This document shows, in pieces, positions 27,601 to 42,865 of a stretch of 64,000 bases of DNA. The DNA comes from Xanthostigma xanthostigma. Lineage: Eukaryota > Arthropoda > Insecta > Raphidioptera > Raphidiidae. Position 1 is the stretch's first letter; every line of letters starts with the position of its first letter. The notes beneath the pieces were generated by a model that had not been told where the DNA came from, searched no databases, and saw nothing but the letters and a program-made list of their open reading frames with translations. The translations under genes were made by a program, and so were the position numbers. Location of the stretch: assembly GCA_963575645.1 (NCBI GenBank), contig OY754466.1, positions 33,078,001-33,142,000 of the forward strand, in the 5' to 3' direction.

Positions 27601-29995
27601 TTCAGGTTTGGATCATTCTCTCATAAGAAAATGCAAACTGCATATCAACCATTATTTTAACGCATACAAGCAGTTTTTACATGCTTTATGACAATTAGGG
27701 GCAAATGGGTCCTTATAGGCAAAATTGCTTTATTTCATGAAGGTTAGTCTATTTACACTATAACATTCAGGTTTGGATTTTTCTCTCATAAGAAAATGCA
27801 AACTGCATATTAACCATTATTTTAACGCATACAAGCAGTTTTTACATGCTTTATGACAATTAGGGGCAAATGAGCCCTTATAGGCTAAACTGCTTTATTT
27901 TATGAAGGTTAGTCTATTTACACTATAACATTTAGGTTTGGATCATTATCTCATAAGAAAATGCAAACTGCATATTTACTATCATTTTAAAGCATTTAAG
28001 CAGTTTTTACATGCTTTATGACAATTAGGTGCAAATGAGTCCTTATAGGCAAAATTGCTTTATTTCATGAGGGTAAGTCTATTTACACTATAACATTCAG
28101 GTTTGGATTTTTCTCTCATAAGAAAATGCAAACTGCATATTAACCATTATTTTAACGCATACAAGCAGTTTTTACATGCTTTATGACAATTAGGGGCAAA
28201 TGAGCCCTTATAGGCTAAACTGCTTTATTTTATGAAGGTTAGTCTATTTACACTATAACATTCAGGTTTGGATCATTCTCTCATAAGAAAATGCAAACTG
28301 CATATTAACCATTATTTTAACGCAGACAAGCAGTTTTTACATGCTTCACGACAATTGCGTGCAAATGAGTCCTTATAGGCAAAATTGCTTTATTTTACAA
28401 AGGTAAGACTATTTACACTATAACATTCAGGTTTGGATCATTCTCTCATAAGAAAATGCAAACTGCATATTAACCATTATTTTAACGCATACAAGCAGTT
28501 TTTACATGCTTTATGACAATTAGGGGCAAATGAGTCCTTATAGGCAAAATTGCTTTATTTTACAAAGGTATGTCTATTTACACTATAACATTCAGGTTTG
28601 GATCATTCTCTCATAAGAAATTGCAAACTGCATATTAACCATTATTTTAACGCATACAAGCATTTTTTACATGCTTTATGACAATTAGGGGCAAATGAGT
28701 CCTTATAGGCAAAATTGCTTTATTTCATGTAGGGTAAGTCTATTTACACTATAACATTCAGAGTTGGATCTTTCTCTCATAAGAAAATGCAAACTGCATA
28801 TTAACCATTATTTAAACGCAGACAAGCAGTTTTTACATGCATTACGACAATTAGGTGCAAATGAGTCTTTATAGGCAAAATTGCTTTATTTCATGAGGGT
28901 AAGTCTATTTACACTATAACATTCAGGCTTGGATCATTCTCTCATAAGAAAATGCAAACTGCATATTAACCATTATTTTAACGCATACAAGCAGTTTTTA
29001 CAAGCTTTATGACAATTAGGTGCAAATGAGTCCTTATAGGCAAAATTGCTTTTTTTATGAGGGTTAGTCTATTTACACTATAACATTTAGGTTTGGATCA
29101 TTCTTTCATAAGAAAATGCAAACTGCATATTTACTATCATTTTAACGCATACAAGCAGTTTTTACATGCTTTATGACAATTAGGTGCAAATGAGTCCTTA
29201 TAGGCAAAATTGCTTTATTTAATGAAGGTTAGTCTATTTACACTATAACATTCAGGTTTGGATTATTCTCTCATAAGAAAATGCAAACTGCATATTAACC
29301 ATTATTTTAACGCAGACAAGCAGTTTTTACATGCTTTACGACAATTAGGTGCAAATGAGTCCTTATAGGCGAAATTGCTTTATTTCACAAAGGTAAGTTT
29401 ACTTACACTATAACATTCAGGTTTGGATCATTCTCTCACAAGAAAATGCAAACTGCATATTAACTATTATTTTAACGCATACAAGCAGTTTTTACATGCT
29501 TTATGACAATTAGGAGCAAATGGGTCCTTATAGGCAAAATTGCTTTATTTCATGAAGGTTAGTCTATTTACACTATAACATTCAGGTTTGGATCATTCTC
29601 TCATAAGAAAATGCAAACTGCATATTAACCATTATTTTAACGCATACAAGCAGTTTTTACATGCTTTATGACAATTAGGGGCAAATGGGTCCTTATAGGC
29701 AAAATTGCTTTATTTCATGAAGGTTAGTCTATTTACACTATAACATTCAGGTTTGGATCATTCTCTCATAAGAAAATGCAAACTGCATATTAACCATTAT
29801 TTTAACGCAGACAAGCAGTTTTTACATGCTTCACGACAATTGCGTGAAAATGAGTCTTTATAGGCAAAATTGCTTTATTTTACAAAGGTATGTCTATTTA
29901 CACTATAACATTTAGGTTTGGATCTGTCTCTCATAAGAAAATGCAAACTGCATATTAACCATTATTTTACCGCAGACAAGCAGTTTTTACATGCT

Positions 29996-31860
29996 TTACG
30001 ACAATTAGGTGCAAATGAGTCCTTATAGGCGAAATTGCTTTATTTCACAAAGGTAAGTTTACTTACACTATAACATTCAGGTTTGGATCATTCACTCACA
30101 AGAAAATGCAAACTGCATATTAACTATTATTTTAACGCATACAAGCAGTTTTTACATGCTTTATGACAATTAGAAGCAAATGGGTCCTTATAGGCAAAAT
30201 TGCTTTATTTCATGAAGGTTAGTCTATTTACACTATAACATTCAGGTTTGGATCATTCTCTCATAAGAAAATGCAAACTGCATATTAACCATCATTTTAA
30301 CCCTTACAAGCAGTTTTTACATGCTTTATGACAATTAGGTGCAAATAAGTCCTTATAGGCAAGATTGCTTTATTTCATGAGGGTAAGTCTATTTACACTA
30401 TAACATTCAGGTTTGGATCATTCTCTCATAAGAAAATGCAGTCTGCATATTAACCATTATTTTAACGCATACAAGCAGTTTTTACATGCTTTATGACAAT
30501 TAGGGGATAATGAGTAATTATAGGCAAAATTGCTTTATTTCATGAGGGTAAGTCTATTTACACTATAACATTCAGGTTTGGATCATTCTCTCATAAGAAA
30601 ATGCAAACTGCATATTAACCATTATTTTAACGCATACAAGCAGTTTTTACATGCTTTATGACAATTAGGGGCAAATAAGTCCTTATAGGCAAAATTGCTT
30701 TATTTCATGAAGGTAAGTCTATTTACACTATAACATTCAGGTTTGGATCATTCTCTCATAAGAAATTGCAAACTGCATATTAACCATTATTTTAACGCAG
30801 ACAAGCAGTTTTTACATGCTTTACGACAATTAGGTGCAAATGAGTCCTTATAGGCAAAATTGCTTTATTTCATGAGGGTTAGTTTATTTACACTATAACA
30901 TTTAGGTTTGGATCATTCTCTCATAAGAAAATGCAAACTGCATATTTACTATCATTTTAACGCTTACAAGCAGTTTTTACATGCTTTATGACAATTAGGT
31001 GCAAATAAGTCCTTATAGGCAAAATTGCTTTATTTCATGAGGGTAAGTCTATTTACACTATAACATTCAGGTTTGGATCATTCTCTCATAAGAAAATGCA
31101 AACTGCATATTAACCATTATTTTAACGCATACAAGCAGTTTTTACATGCTTTATGACAATTAGGGGCAAATGGGTCCTTATAGGCAAAATTGCTTTATTT
31201 CATGAGGGTTAGTCTATTTACACTATAACATTTAGGTTTGGATCATTCTCTCATAAGAAAATGCAAACTGCATATATACTATCATTTTAACGCTTACAAG
31301 CAGTTTTTACATGCTTTATGACAATTAGGGGCAAATAAGTCCTTATAGGCAAAATTGCTTTATTTTATGAGGGTTAGTCTATTTACACTATAACATTTAG
31401 GTTTGGATCATTCTCTCATAAGAAAATGCAAACTGCATATTAACCATTATTTTAACGCATACAAGCAGTTTTTACATGCTTTATGACAATTAGGGGCAAA
31501 TAAGTCCTTATAGGCAAAATTGCTTTATTTCATGAAGGTAAGTCTATTTACACTATAACATTCAGGTTTGGATCATTCTCTCATAAGAAAACGCAAACTG
31601 CATATTAGTCATTATTTTAACGCAGACAAGCAGTTTTTACATGCTTTACGACAATTAGGTGCAAATGAGTCCTTATAGGCAAAATTGCTTTATTTCATGA
31701 GGGTTAGTCTATTTACACTATAACATTTAGGTTTGGATCATTCTCTCATAAGAAAATGCAAACTGCATATTTACTATCATTTTAACGCTTACAAGCAGTT
31801 TTTACATGCTTTATGACAATTAGGTGCAAATAAGTCCTTATAGGCAAAATTGCTTTATTT
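29996..31860 (+). repeat. 1.87-kb satellite duplication block, 78-monomer offset (copy 1)
   Basis: Matches 42866-44730 at an offset of 12,870 bp (78 x 165). Anchors are TTCACTCACAAG at 30091/42961, GTCTGCATAT at 30441/43311 and ACGCAAACTG at 31591/44461. The change from the 86-monomer to the 78-monomer offset means a net eight monomers are missing between the two blocks in the downstream copy. Part of this block is also related to 26.0-27.6 kb at an offset of 4,290 bp (26 monomers). Confidence 0.85.
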
Positions 31861-32031
31861 TACAAAGGTAAGTCTATTTTCACTATAACATTCAGGTTTG
31901 GATCATTCTTTCATAAGAAAATGCAAACTGCATATTAACCATTATTTTAACGCATACAAGCAGTTTTTACATGCTTTATGACAATTAGGGGCAAATAAGT
32001 CCTTATAGGCAAAATTGCTTTATTTCATGAA

Positions 32032-35000
32032 GGTAAGTCTATTAACACTATAACTTTCAGGTTTGGATCATTCTCTCATAAGAAAATGCAAACTACATAT
32101 TAACCATTATTTTAACGCATACAAGCAGTTTTTACAAGCTTTATGACAATTAGGGGCAAATGGGTCCTTATAGGCAAAATTGCTTTATTTCATTAAGGTA
32201 AGTATATTTAGACTATAACATTCAGGTTTGGATCATTCTCTCATAAGAAAATGCAAACTGCATATTAACCATTATTTTAACGCTGACAAGCAGTTTTTAC
32301 ATGCTTTACGACAATTAGGTGCAAATGAGTCCTTATAGGCAAAATTGCTTTATTTCATGAGGGTAAGTCTATTTACACTATAACATTCAGGTTTGGATCA
32401 TTCTCTCATAAGAAAATGCAAACTGCATATTAAAAATTATTTCAACGCATACAAGCAGTTTTTACATGCTTTATGACAATTGGGGGCAAATAAGTCCTTA
32501 TAGGCAAAATTGCTTTATTTCATGAAGGTAAGTCTATTTACACTATAACATTCAGGTTTGGATCATTCTCTCATAAGAAAATGCAAACTGCATATTAACT
32601 ATTAGTTTAACGCATACAAGCAGTTTTTACAAGCTTTATGACAATTAGGTGCAAATGAGTCCTTATAGGCAAAATTGCTTTATTTCATGAGGGTTAGTCT
32701 ATTTACACTATAACATTTAGGTTTGGATCATTCTCTCATAAGAAAATGCAAACTGCATATTTATTATCATTTTAACGCATTTAAGCAGTTTTTACATGCT
32801 TTATGACAATTAGGTGCAAATGAGTCCTTATAGGCAAAATTGCTTTATTTCATGAGGGTAAGTCTATTTACACTATAACATTCAGGTTTGGATTATTCTC
32901 TCATAAGAAAATGCAAACTGCATATTAACCATTATTTTAACGCATACAAGCAGTTTTTACATGCTTAATGACAATTAGGGGCAAATGAGTCCTTATAGGC
33001 TAAACTGCTTTATTTCATGAAGGTTAGTCTATTTACACTATAACATTCAGGTTTGGATCATTCTCTCATAAGAAAATGCAAACTGCATATTAACCATTAT
33101 TTTAACACAGACAAGCAGTTTTTACATGCTTCACGACAATTGCGTGCAAATGAGTCCTTATAGGCAAAATTGCTTTATTTTACAAAGGTAAGACTATTTA
33201 CACTATAACATTCAGGTTTGGATCATTCTCTCATAAGAAAATGCAAAGTGCATATTAACCATTATTTTAACGCATACAAGCAGTTTTTACAAGCTTTATG
33301 ACAATTAGGTGCAAATGTGTCTATATAGGCAAAATTGCTTAATTTCATGAGGGTTAGTCTATTTACACTATAACATTTAGGTTTGGATCATTCTCTCATA
33401 AGAAAATGCAAACTGCATATTTACTATCATTTTAACGCATACAAGCAGTTTTTACATGCTTTATGACAATTAGGTGCAAATGAGTCCTTATAGGCAAAAT
33501 TGCTTTATTTCATGAGGGTAAGTCTATTTACACTATAACATTCAGGTTTGGATCATTCTCTCATAAGAAAATGCAAACTGCATATTAACCATTATTTTAA
33601 CGCATACAAGCAGTTTTTACATGCTTTATGACAATTAGGGGCAAATGGGTCCTTATAGGCAAAATTGCTTTATTTCATGAAGGTTAGTCTATTTACACTA
33701 TAACATTCAGGTTTGGATTTTTCTCTCAAAAGAAAATGCAAACTGCAGATTAACCATTATTTTAACGCAGACAAGCAGTTTTTACATGCTTCACGACAAT
33801 TGCGTGCAAATGAGTCCTTATAGGCAAAATTGCTTTATTTTACAAAGGTAAGTCTATTTACACTATAACATTCAGGTTTGGATCATTCTCTCATAAGAAA
33901 ATGCAAACTGCATATTAACCATTATTTTAACGCATACAAGCAGTTTTTACATGCTTTATGACAATTAGGGGCAAATGAGTCCTTATAGGCAAAATTGCTT
34001 TATTTCATTAGGGTAAGTCTATTTACACTATAACATTCAGGTTTGGATCTTTCTCTCATAAGAAAATGCAAACTGCATATTAGCCATTATTTAAACGCAG
34101 ACAAGCAGTTTTTACATGCTTTACGACAATTAGGTGCAATGAGTCTTTATAGGCAAAATTGCTTTATTTCATGAGGGTAAGTCTATTTACACTATAACAT
34201 TTAGGTTTGGATCATTCTTTCATAAGAAAATGCAAACTGCATATTTACTATCATTTTAACGCATACAAGCAGTTTTTACATGCTTTATGACTATTAGGGG
34301 CAAACGAGTCCTTATAGGCAAAATTGCTTTATTTCATGAAGGTAAGTCTATTTACACTATAACATTCAGGTTTGGATCATTCTCTCATAAGAAAATGCAA
34401 ACTGCATATTAACCATTTTTTTAACGCTGACAAGCAGTTTTTAAATGCTTTATGAGAATTAGACGCAAATGAGTCTTTATAGGCAAAATTGCTTTATTTC
34501 ATGAAGGTCAGTCGATTTAGACTATAAGATTCAGGTTTGGATCATTCTCTCATAAGAAAATGTAAACTGCATATTAACCATTATTTTAACGCAGACAAGC
34601 AGTTTTTACATGCTTCACGACAATTGCGTGCAAATGAGTCCTTATAGGCAAAATTGCGTTATTTTACAAAGGTAAGTCTATTTTCACTATAACATTCAGG
34701 TTTGGATCGTTCTCTCATAAGAAAATGCAAACTGCATATTAACTATTATTTTAACGCATAAAAGCAGTTTTTACATGCTTTATGACAATTAGGGGCAAAT
34801 GAGTCCTTATAGGCAAAATTGCTTTATTTCATTAAGGTAAGTATATTTAGACTATAACATTCAGGTTTGGATCATTCTCTCATAAGAAAATGCAAACTGC
34901 ATATTAACCATTATTTTAACGCTGACAAGCAGTTTTTACATGCTTTACGACAATTAGGTGCAAATGAGTCCTTATAGGCAAAATTGCTTTATTTCATGAG

Positions 35001-38000
35001 GGTAAGTCTATTTACACTATAACATTCAGGTTTAGATCATTCTCTCATAAGAAAATGCAAACTGCATATTAACTATTAGTTTAACGCATACAAGCAGTTT
35101 TTACAAGCATTATGACAATTAGGTGCAAATGAGTCCTTATAGGCAAAATTGCTTTATTTCATGAGGGTTAGTCTATTTACACTATAACATTTAGGTTTGG
35201 ATCATTATCTCATAAGAAAATGCAAACTGCATATTTACTATCATTTTAAAGCATTTAAGCAGTTTTTACATGCTTTATGACAATTAGGTGCAAATGAGTC
35301 CTTATAGGCAAAATTGCTTTATTTCATGAGGGTAAGTATATTTACACTATAACATTCAGGTTTGGATTTTTCTCTCATAAGAAAATGCAAACTGCATATT
35401 AACCATTATTTTAACGCATACAAGCAGTTTTTACATGCTTTATGACAATTAGGGGCAAATGAGCCCTTATAGGCTAAACTGCTTTATTTCATGAAGGTTA
35501 GTCTATTTACACTATAACATTCAGGTTTGGATCATTCTCTCATAAGAAAATGCAAACTGCATATTAACCATTATTTTAACGCAGACAAGCAGTTTTTACA
35601 TGCTTCACGACAATTGCGTGCAAATGAGTCCTTATAGGCAAAATTGCTTTATTTTACAAAGGTAAGACTATTTACACTATAACATTCAGGTTTGGATCAT
35701 TCTCTCATAAGAAAATGCAAACTGCATATTAACCATTATTTTAACGCATACAAGCAGTTTTTACATGCTTTATGACAATTAGGGGCAAATGAGTCCTTAT
35801 AGGCAAAATTGCTTTATTTTACAAAGGTATGTCTATTTACACTATAACATTCAGGTTTTGATCATTCTCTCATAAGAAAATGCAAACTGCATATTAACCA
35901 TTATTTTAACGCATACAAGCAGTTTTTACATGCTTTATGACAATTAGGGGCAAATGAGTCCTTATAGGCAAAATTGCTTTATTTCATGTAGGGTAAGTCT
36001 ATTTACACTATAACATTCAGAGTTGGATCTTTCTCTCATAAGAAAATGCAAACTGCATATTAACCATTATTTAAACGCATACAAGCAGTTTTTACAAGCT
36101 TTATGACAATTGGGTGCAAATGAGTCCTTATAGGCAAAATTGCTTTATTTTATGAGGGTTAGTCTATTTACACTATAACATTTAGGTTTGGATCATTCTT
36201 TCATAAGAAAATGCAAACTGCATATTTACTATCATTTTAACGCATACAAGCAGTTTTTACATGCTTTATGACAATTAGGTGCAAATGAGTCCTTATAGGC
36301 AAAATTGCTTTATTTCATGAAGGTTCGTCTATTTACACTATAACATTCAGGTTTGGATTATTCTCTCATAAGACAATGCAAACTGCATATTAACCATTAT
36401 TTTAACGCAGACAAGCAGTTTTTACATGCTTTACGACAATTAGGTGCAAATGAGTCCTTATAGGCGAAATTGCTTTATTTCACAAAGGTAAGTTTACTTA
36501 CACTATAACATTCAGGTTTGGATCATTCTCTCACAAGAAAATGCAAACTGCATATTAACTATTATTTTAACGCATACAAGCAGTTTTTACATGCTTTATG
36601 ACAATTAGGAGAAAATGGGTCCTTATAGGCAAAATTGCTTTATTTCATGAAGGTTAGTCTATTTACACTATAACATTCAGGTTTGGATCATTCTCTCATA
36701 AGAAAATGCAAACTGCATATTAACCATTATTTTAACGCATACAAGCAGTTTTTACATGCTTTATGACAATTAGGGGCAAATGGGTCCTTATAGGCAAAAT
36801 TGCTTTATTTCATGAAGGTTAGTCTATTTACACTATAACATTCAGGTTTGGATCATATTCTCATAAGAAAATGCAAACTGCATATTAACCATTATTTTAA
36901 CGCAGACAAGCAGTTTTTACATGCTTCACGACAATTGCGTGCAAATGAGTCTTTATAGGCAAAATTGCTTTATTTTACAAAGGTATGTCTATTTACACTA
37001 TAACATTTAGGTTTGGATCTGTCTCTCATAAGAAAATGGAAACTGCATATTAACCATTATTTTACCGCAGACAAGCAGTTTTTACATGCTTTACGACAAT
37101 TAGGTGCAAATGAGTCCTTATAGACAAAATTGCTTTATTTCATGAGGGTAAGTCTATTTACACTATAACATTCAGGTTTGGATCATTCTCTCATAAGAAA
37201 ATGCAAACTGCATATTAACCATTATTTTAACGCATACAAGCAGTTTTTACATGCTTTATGACAATTAGGGGCAAATGGGTCCTTATAGGCAAAATTGCTT
37301 TATTTCATGAAGGTTAGTCTATTTACACTATAACATTCAGGTTTGGATTATTCTCTCAAAAGAAAATGCAAACTGCATATTAACCATTATTTTAACGCAG
37401 ACAAGCAGTTTTTACATGCTTCACGACAATTGCGTGCAAATGAGTCCTTATAGGCAAAATTGCTTTATTTTACAAAGGTAAGTCTATTTACACTATAACA
37501 TTCAGGTTTGGATCATTCTCTCATAAGAAAATGCAAACTGCATATTAACCATTATTTTAACGCATACAAGCAGTTTTTACATGCTTTATGACAATTAGGG
37601 GCAAATGTTTCCTTATAGGCAAAATTGCTTTAATTCATTAAGGTAAGTATATTTAGACTATTACATTCAGGTTTGGATCATTCTCTCATAAGAAAATGCA
37701 AACTGCATATTAACCATTATTTTAACGCATACAAGCAGTTTTTACATGCTTTATGACAATTAGGTGCAAATGAGTCCTTATAGGCAAAATTGCTTTATTT
37801 CATGAGGGTTAGTCTATTTACACTATAACATTTAGGTTTGGATCATTATCTCATAAGAAAATGCAAACTGCATATTTACTATCATTTTAAAGCATTTAAG
37901 CAGTTTTTACATGCTTTATGACAATTAGGTGCAAATGAGTCCTTATAGGAAAAATTGCTTTATTTTATGAGGGTAAGTCTATTTACACTATAACATTCAG

Positions 38001-41000
38001 GTTTGGATCATATTCTCATAAGAAAATGCAAACTGCATATTAACCATTATTTTAACGCAGACAAGCAGTTTTTACATGCTTCACGACAATTGCGTGCAAA
38101 TGAGTCTTTATAGGCAAAATTGCTTTATTTTACAAAGGTATGTCTATTTACACTATAACATTTAGGTTTGGATCTGTCTCTCATAAGAAAATGCAAACTG
38201 CATATTAACCATTATTTTACCGCAGACAAGCAGTTTTTACATGCTTTACGACAATTAGGTGCAAATGAGTCCTTATAGGCAAAATTGCTTTATTTCATGA
38301 GGGTAAGTCTATTTACACTATAACATTCAGGTTTGGATCATTCTCTCATAAGAAAATGCAAACTGCATATTAACCATTATTTTAACGCATACAAGCAGTT
38401 TTTACATGCTTTATGACAATTAGGGGCAAATGGGTCCTTATAGGCAAAATTGCTTTATTTCATGAAGGTTAGTCTATTTACACTATAACATTCAGGTTTG
38501 GATTATTCTCTCAAAAGAAAATGCAAACTGCATATTAACCATTATTTTAACGCAGACAAGCAGTTTTTACATGCTTCACGACAATTGCGTGCAAATGAGT
38601 CCTTATAGGCAAAATTGCTTTATTTTACAAAGGTAAGTCTATTTACACTATAACATTCAGGTTTGGATCATTCTCTCATAAGAAAATGCAAACTGCATAT
38701 TAACCATTATTTTAACGCATACAAGCAGTTTTTACATGCTTTATGACAATTAGGGGCAAATGTTTCCTTATAGGCAAAATTGCTTTGTTTCATTAAGGTA
38801 AGTATATTTAGACTATTACATTCAGGTTTGGATCATTCTCTCATAAGAAAATGCAAACTGCATATTAACCATTATTTTAACGCTGACAAGCAGTTTTTAC
38901 ATGCTTTACGACAATTAGGTGCAAATGAGTCCTTATAGGCAAAATTGCTTTATTTCATGAGGGTAAGTCTATTTACACTATAACATTCAGGTTTGGATCA
39001 TTCTCTCATAAGAAAATGCAAACTGCATATTAACCATTATTTTAACGCATACAAGCAGTTTTTACATGCTTTATGACAATTGGGGGCAAATAAGTCCTTA
39101 TAGGCAAAATTGCTTTATTTCATGAAGGTTAGTCTATTTACACTATATCATTCAGGTTTGGATCATTCTCTCATAAGAAAATGCAAACTGCATATTAACC
39201 ATTATTTTAACGCATACAAGCAGTTTTTACATGCTTTATGACAATTAGGTGCAAATGAGTCCTTATAGGCAAAATTGCTTTATTTCATGAGGGTTAGTCT
39301 ATTTACACTATAACATTTAGGTTTGGATCATTATCTCATAAGAAAATGCAAACTGCATATTTACTATCATTTTAAAGCATTTAAGCAGTTTTTACATGCT
39401 TTATGACAATTAGGGGCAAATGAGCCCTTATAGGCTAAACTGCTTTATTTTATGAAGGTTAGTCTATTTACACTATAACATTCAGGTTTGGATCATTCTC
39501 TCACAAGAAAATGCAAACTGCATATTAACTATTATTTTAACGCATACAAGCAGTTTTTACATGCTTTATGACAATTAGGAGCAAATGGGTCCTTATAGGC
39601 AAAATTGCTTTATTTCATGAAGGTTAGTCTATTTACACTATAACATTCAGGTTTGGATCATTCTCTCATAAGAAAATGCAAACTGCATATTAACCATTAT
39701 TTTAACGCATACAAGCAGTTTTTACATGCTTTATGACAATTAGGGGCAAATGGGTCCTTATAGGCAAAATTGCTTTATTTCATGAAGGTTAGTCTATTTA
39801 CACTATAACATTCAGGTTTGGATCATTCTCTCATAAGAAAATGCAAACTGCATATTAACCATTATTTTAACGCAGACAAGCAGTTTTTACATGCTTCACG
39901 ACAATTGCGTGCAAATGAGTCTTTATAGGCAAAATTGCTTTATTTTACAAAGGTATGTCTATTTACACTATAACATTTAGGTTTGGATCTGTCTCTCATA
40001 AGAAAATGCAAACTGCATATTAACCATTATTTTACCGCAGACAAGCAGTTTTTACATGCTTTATGACAATTAGGGGCAAATGGGTCCTTATAGGCAAAAT
40101 TGCTTTATTTTACAAAGGTAAGTCTATTTTCACTATAACATTCGGGTTTGGATCATTCTCTCATAAGAAAATGCAAACTGCATATTTACTATCATTTTAA
40201 CCCTTACAAGCAGTTTTTACTTGCTTTATGACAATTAGGTGCAAATAAGTCCTTATAGGCAAGATTGCTTTATTTCATGAGGGTAAGTCTATTTACACTA
40301 TAACGTTCAGGTTTGGATCATTCTCTCATAAGAAAATGCAGTCTGCATATTAACCATTATTTTAACGCATACAAGCAGTTTTTACATGGTTTATGACAAT
40401 TAGGGGATAATGAGTAATTATAGGCAAAATTGCTTTATTTCATGAGGGTAAGTCTATTTACACTATAACATTCAGGTTTGGTTCATTCTCTCATAAGAAA
40501 TTGCAAACTGCATATTAACCATTATTTTAACGCATACAAGCAGTTTTTACATGCTTTATGACAATTAGGGGCAAATAAGTCCTTATAGGCAAAATTGCTT
40601 TATTTCATGAAGGTAAGTCTATTTACACTATAACATTCAGGTTTGGATCATTCTCTCATAAGAAATTGCAAACTGCATATTAACCATTATTTTAACGCAG
40701 ACAAGCAGTTTTTGCATGCTTTACGACAATTAGGTGCAAATGAGTCCTTATAGGCAAAATTGCTTTATTTCATGAGGGTTAGTTTATTTACACTATAACA
40801 TTTAGGTTTGGATCATTCTCTCATAAGAAAATGCAAACTGCATATTTACTATCATTTTAACGCTTACAAGCAGTTTTTACATGCTTTATGACAATTAGGT
40901 GCAAATAAGTCCTTATAGGCAAAATTGCTTTATTTTATGAGTGTAAGTCTATTTACACTATAACATTCAGGTTTGGATCATTCTCTCATAAGAAAATGCA

Positions 41001-42594
41001 AACTGCATATTAACCATTATTTTAACGCATACAAGCAGTTTTTACATGCTTTATGACAATTAGGGGCAAATGGGTCCTTATAGGCAAAATTGCTTTATTT
41101 CATGAGGGTTAGTCTATTTACACTATAACATTTAGGTTTGGATCATTCTCTCATAAGAAAATGCAAACTGCATATATACTATCATTTTAACGCTTACAAG
41201 CAGTTTTTACATGCTTTATGACAATTAGGGGCAAATAAGTCCTTATAGGCAAAATTGCTTTATATTATGAGGGTTAGTCTATTTACACTATAACATTTAG
41301 GTTTGGATCATTCTCTCATAAGAAAATGCAAACTGCATATTAACCATTATTTTAACGCATACAAGCAGTTTTTACATGCTTTATGACAATTAGGGGCAAA
41401 TAAGTCCTTATAGGCAAAATTGCTTTATTTCATGAAGGTAAGTCTATTTACACTATAACATTCTGGTTTGGATCATTCTCTCATAAGAAAACGCAAACTG
41501 CATATTAGTCATTATTTTAACGCAGACAAGCAGTTTTTACATGCTTTACGACAATTAGGTGCAAATGAGTCCTTATAGGCAAAATTGCTTTATTTCATGA
41601 GGGTTAGTCTATTTACACTATAACATTTAGGTTTGGATCATTCTCTCATAAGAAAATGCAAACTGCATATTTACTATCATTTTAACGCTTACAAGCAGTT
41701 TTTACATGCTTTATGACAATTAGGTGCAAATAAGTCCTTATAGGCAAAATTGCTTTATTTCATGAGGGTAAGTCTATTTACACTATAACATTCAGGTTTG
41801 GATCATTCTCTCATAAGAAAATGCAAACTGCATATCAACCATTATTTTAACGCATACAAGCAGTTTTTACATGCTTTATGACAATTAGGGGCAAATGGGT
41901 CCTTATAGGCAAAATTGCTTTATTTCATGAAGGTTAGTCTATTTACACTATAACATTCAGGTTTGGATTTTTCTCTCATAAGAAAATGCAAACTGCATAT
42001 TAACCATTATTTTAACGCATACAAGCAGTTTTTACATGCTTTATGACAATTAGGGGCAAATGAGCCCTTATAGGCTAAACTGCTTTATTTTATGAAGGTT
42101 AGTCTATTTACACTATAACATTTAGGTTTGGATCATTATCTCATAAGAAAATGCAAACTGCATATTTACTATCATTTTAAAGCATTTAAGCAGTTTTTAC
42201 ATGCTTTATGACAATTAGGTGCAAATGAGTCCTTATAGGCAAAATTGCTTTATTTCATGAGGGTAAGTCTATTTACACTATAACATTCAGGTTTGGATTT
42301 TTCTCTCATAAGAAAATGCAAACTGCATATTAACCATTATTTTAACGCATACAAGCAGTTTTTACATGCTTTATGACAATTAGGGGCAAATGAGCCCTTA
42401 TAGGCTAAACTGCTTTATTTTATGAAGGTTAGTCTATTTACACTATAACATTCAGGTTTGGATCATTCTCTCATAAGAAAATGCAAACTGCATATTAACC
42501 ATTATTTTAACGCAGACAAGCAGTTTTTACATGCTTCACGACAATTGCGTGCAAATGAGTCCTTATAGGCAAAATTGCTTTATTTTACAAAGGT
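32032..42594 (+). repeat. 10.56-kb satellite segmental duplication (copy 2)
   Basis: Copy of 17842-28404. Private changes on this side include TTATTATC near 32761, AACACAG near 33105, ACTTGC near 40220 and CTATATCA near 39146. Beyond 42594 an extra monomer of the TTCACG...GCGTG type is present, and then the correspondence resumes at a different offset (see 42866-44730). Confidence 0.9.
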
Positions 42595-42865
42595 TAGTCT
42601 ATTTACACTATAACATTCAGGTTTGGATCATTCTCTCATAAGAAAATGCAAACTGCATATTAACCATTATTTTAACGCAGACAAGCAGTTTTTACATGCT
42701 TCACGACAATTGCGTGCAAATGAGTCCTTATAGGCAAAATTGCTTTATTTTACAAAGGTAAGACTATTTACACTATAACATTCAGGTTTGGATCATTCTC
42801 TCATAAGAAAATGCAAACTGCATATTAACCATTATTTAAACGCAGACAAGCAGTTTTTACATGCA

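Larger units (their letters stand above)
17842..28404 (+). repeat. 10.56-kb satellite segmental duplication (copy 1)
   Basis: About 64 monomers that recur at 32032-42594 at a constant offset of 14,190 bp (86 x 165). Rare shared variants anchor the match: AACTACATAT at 17901/32091, TAAAAATTATTTCAACGCAT at 18241/32431, GTCGATTTAG at 20321/34511, TTCGGGTTTG at 25951/40141 and TTCTGGTTTG at 27271/41461. I noticed about a dozen single-base differences, for example near 18851, 22181, 24990 and 25830, which is roughly 0.1% divergence. The match ends where 28405 differs from 42595. Confidence 0.9.
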
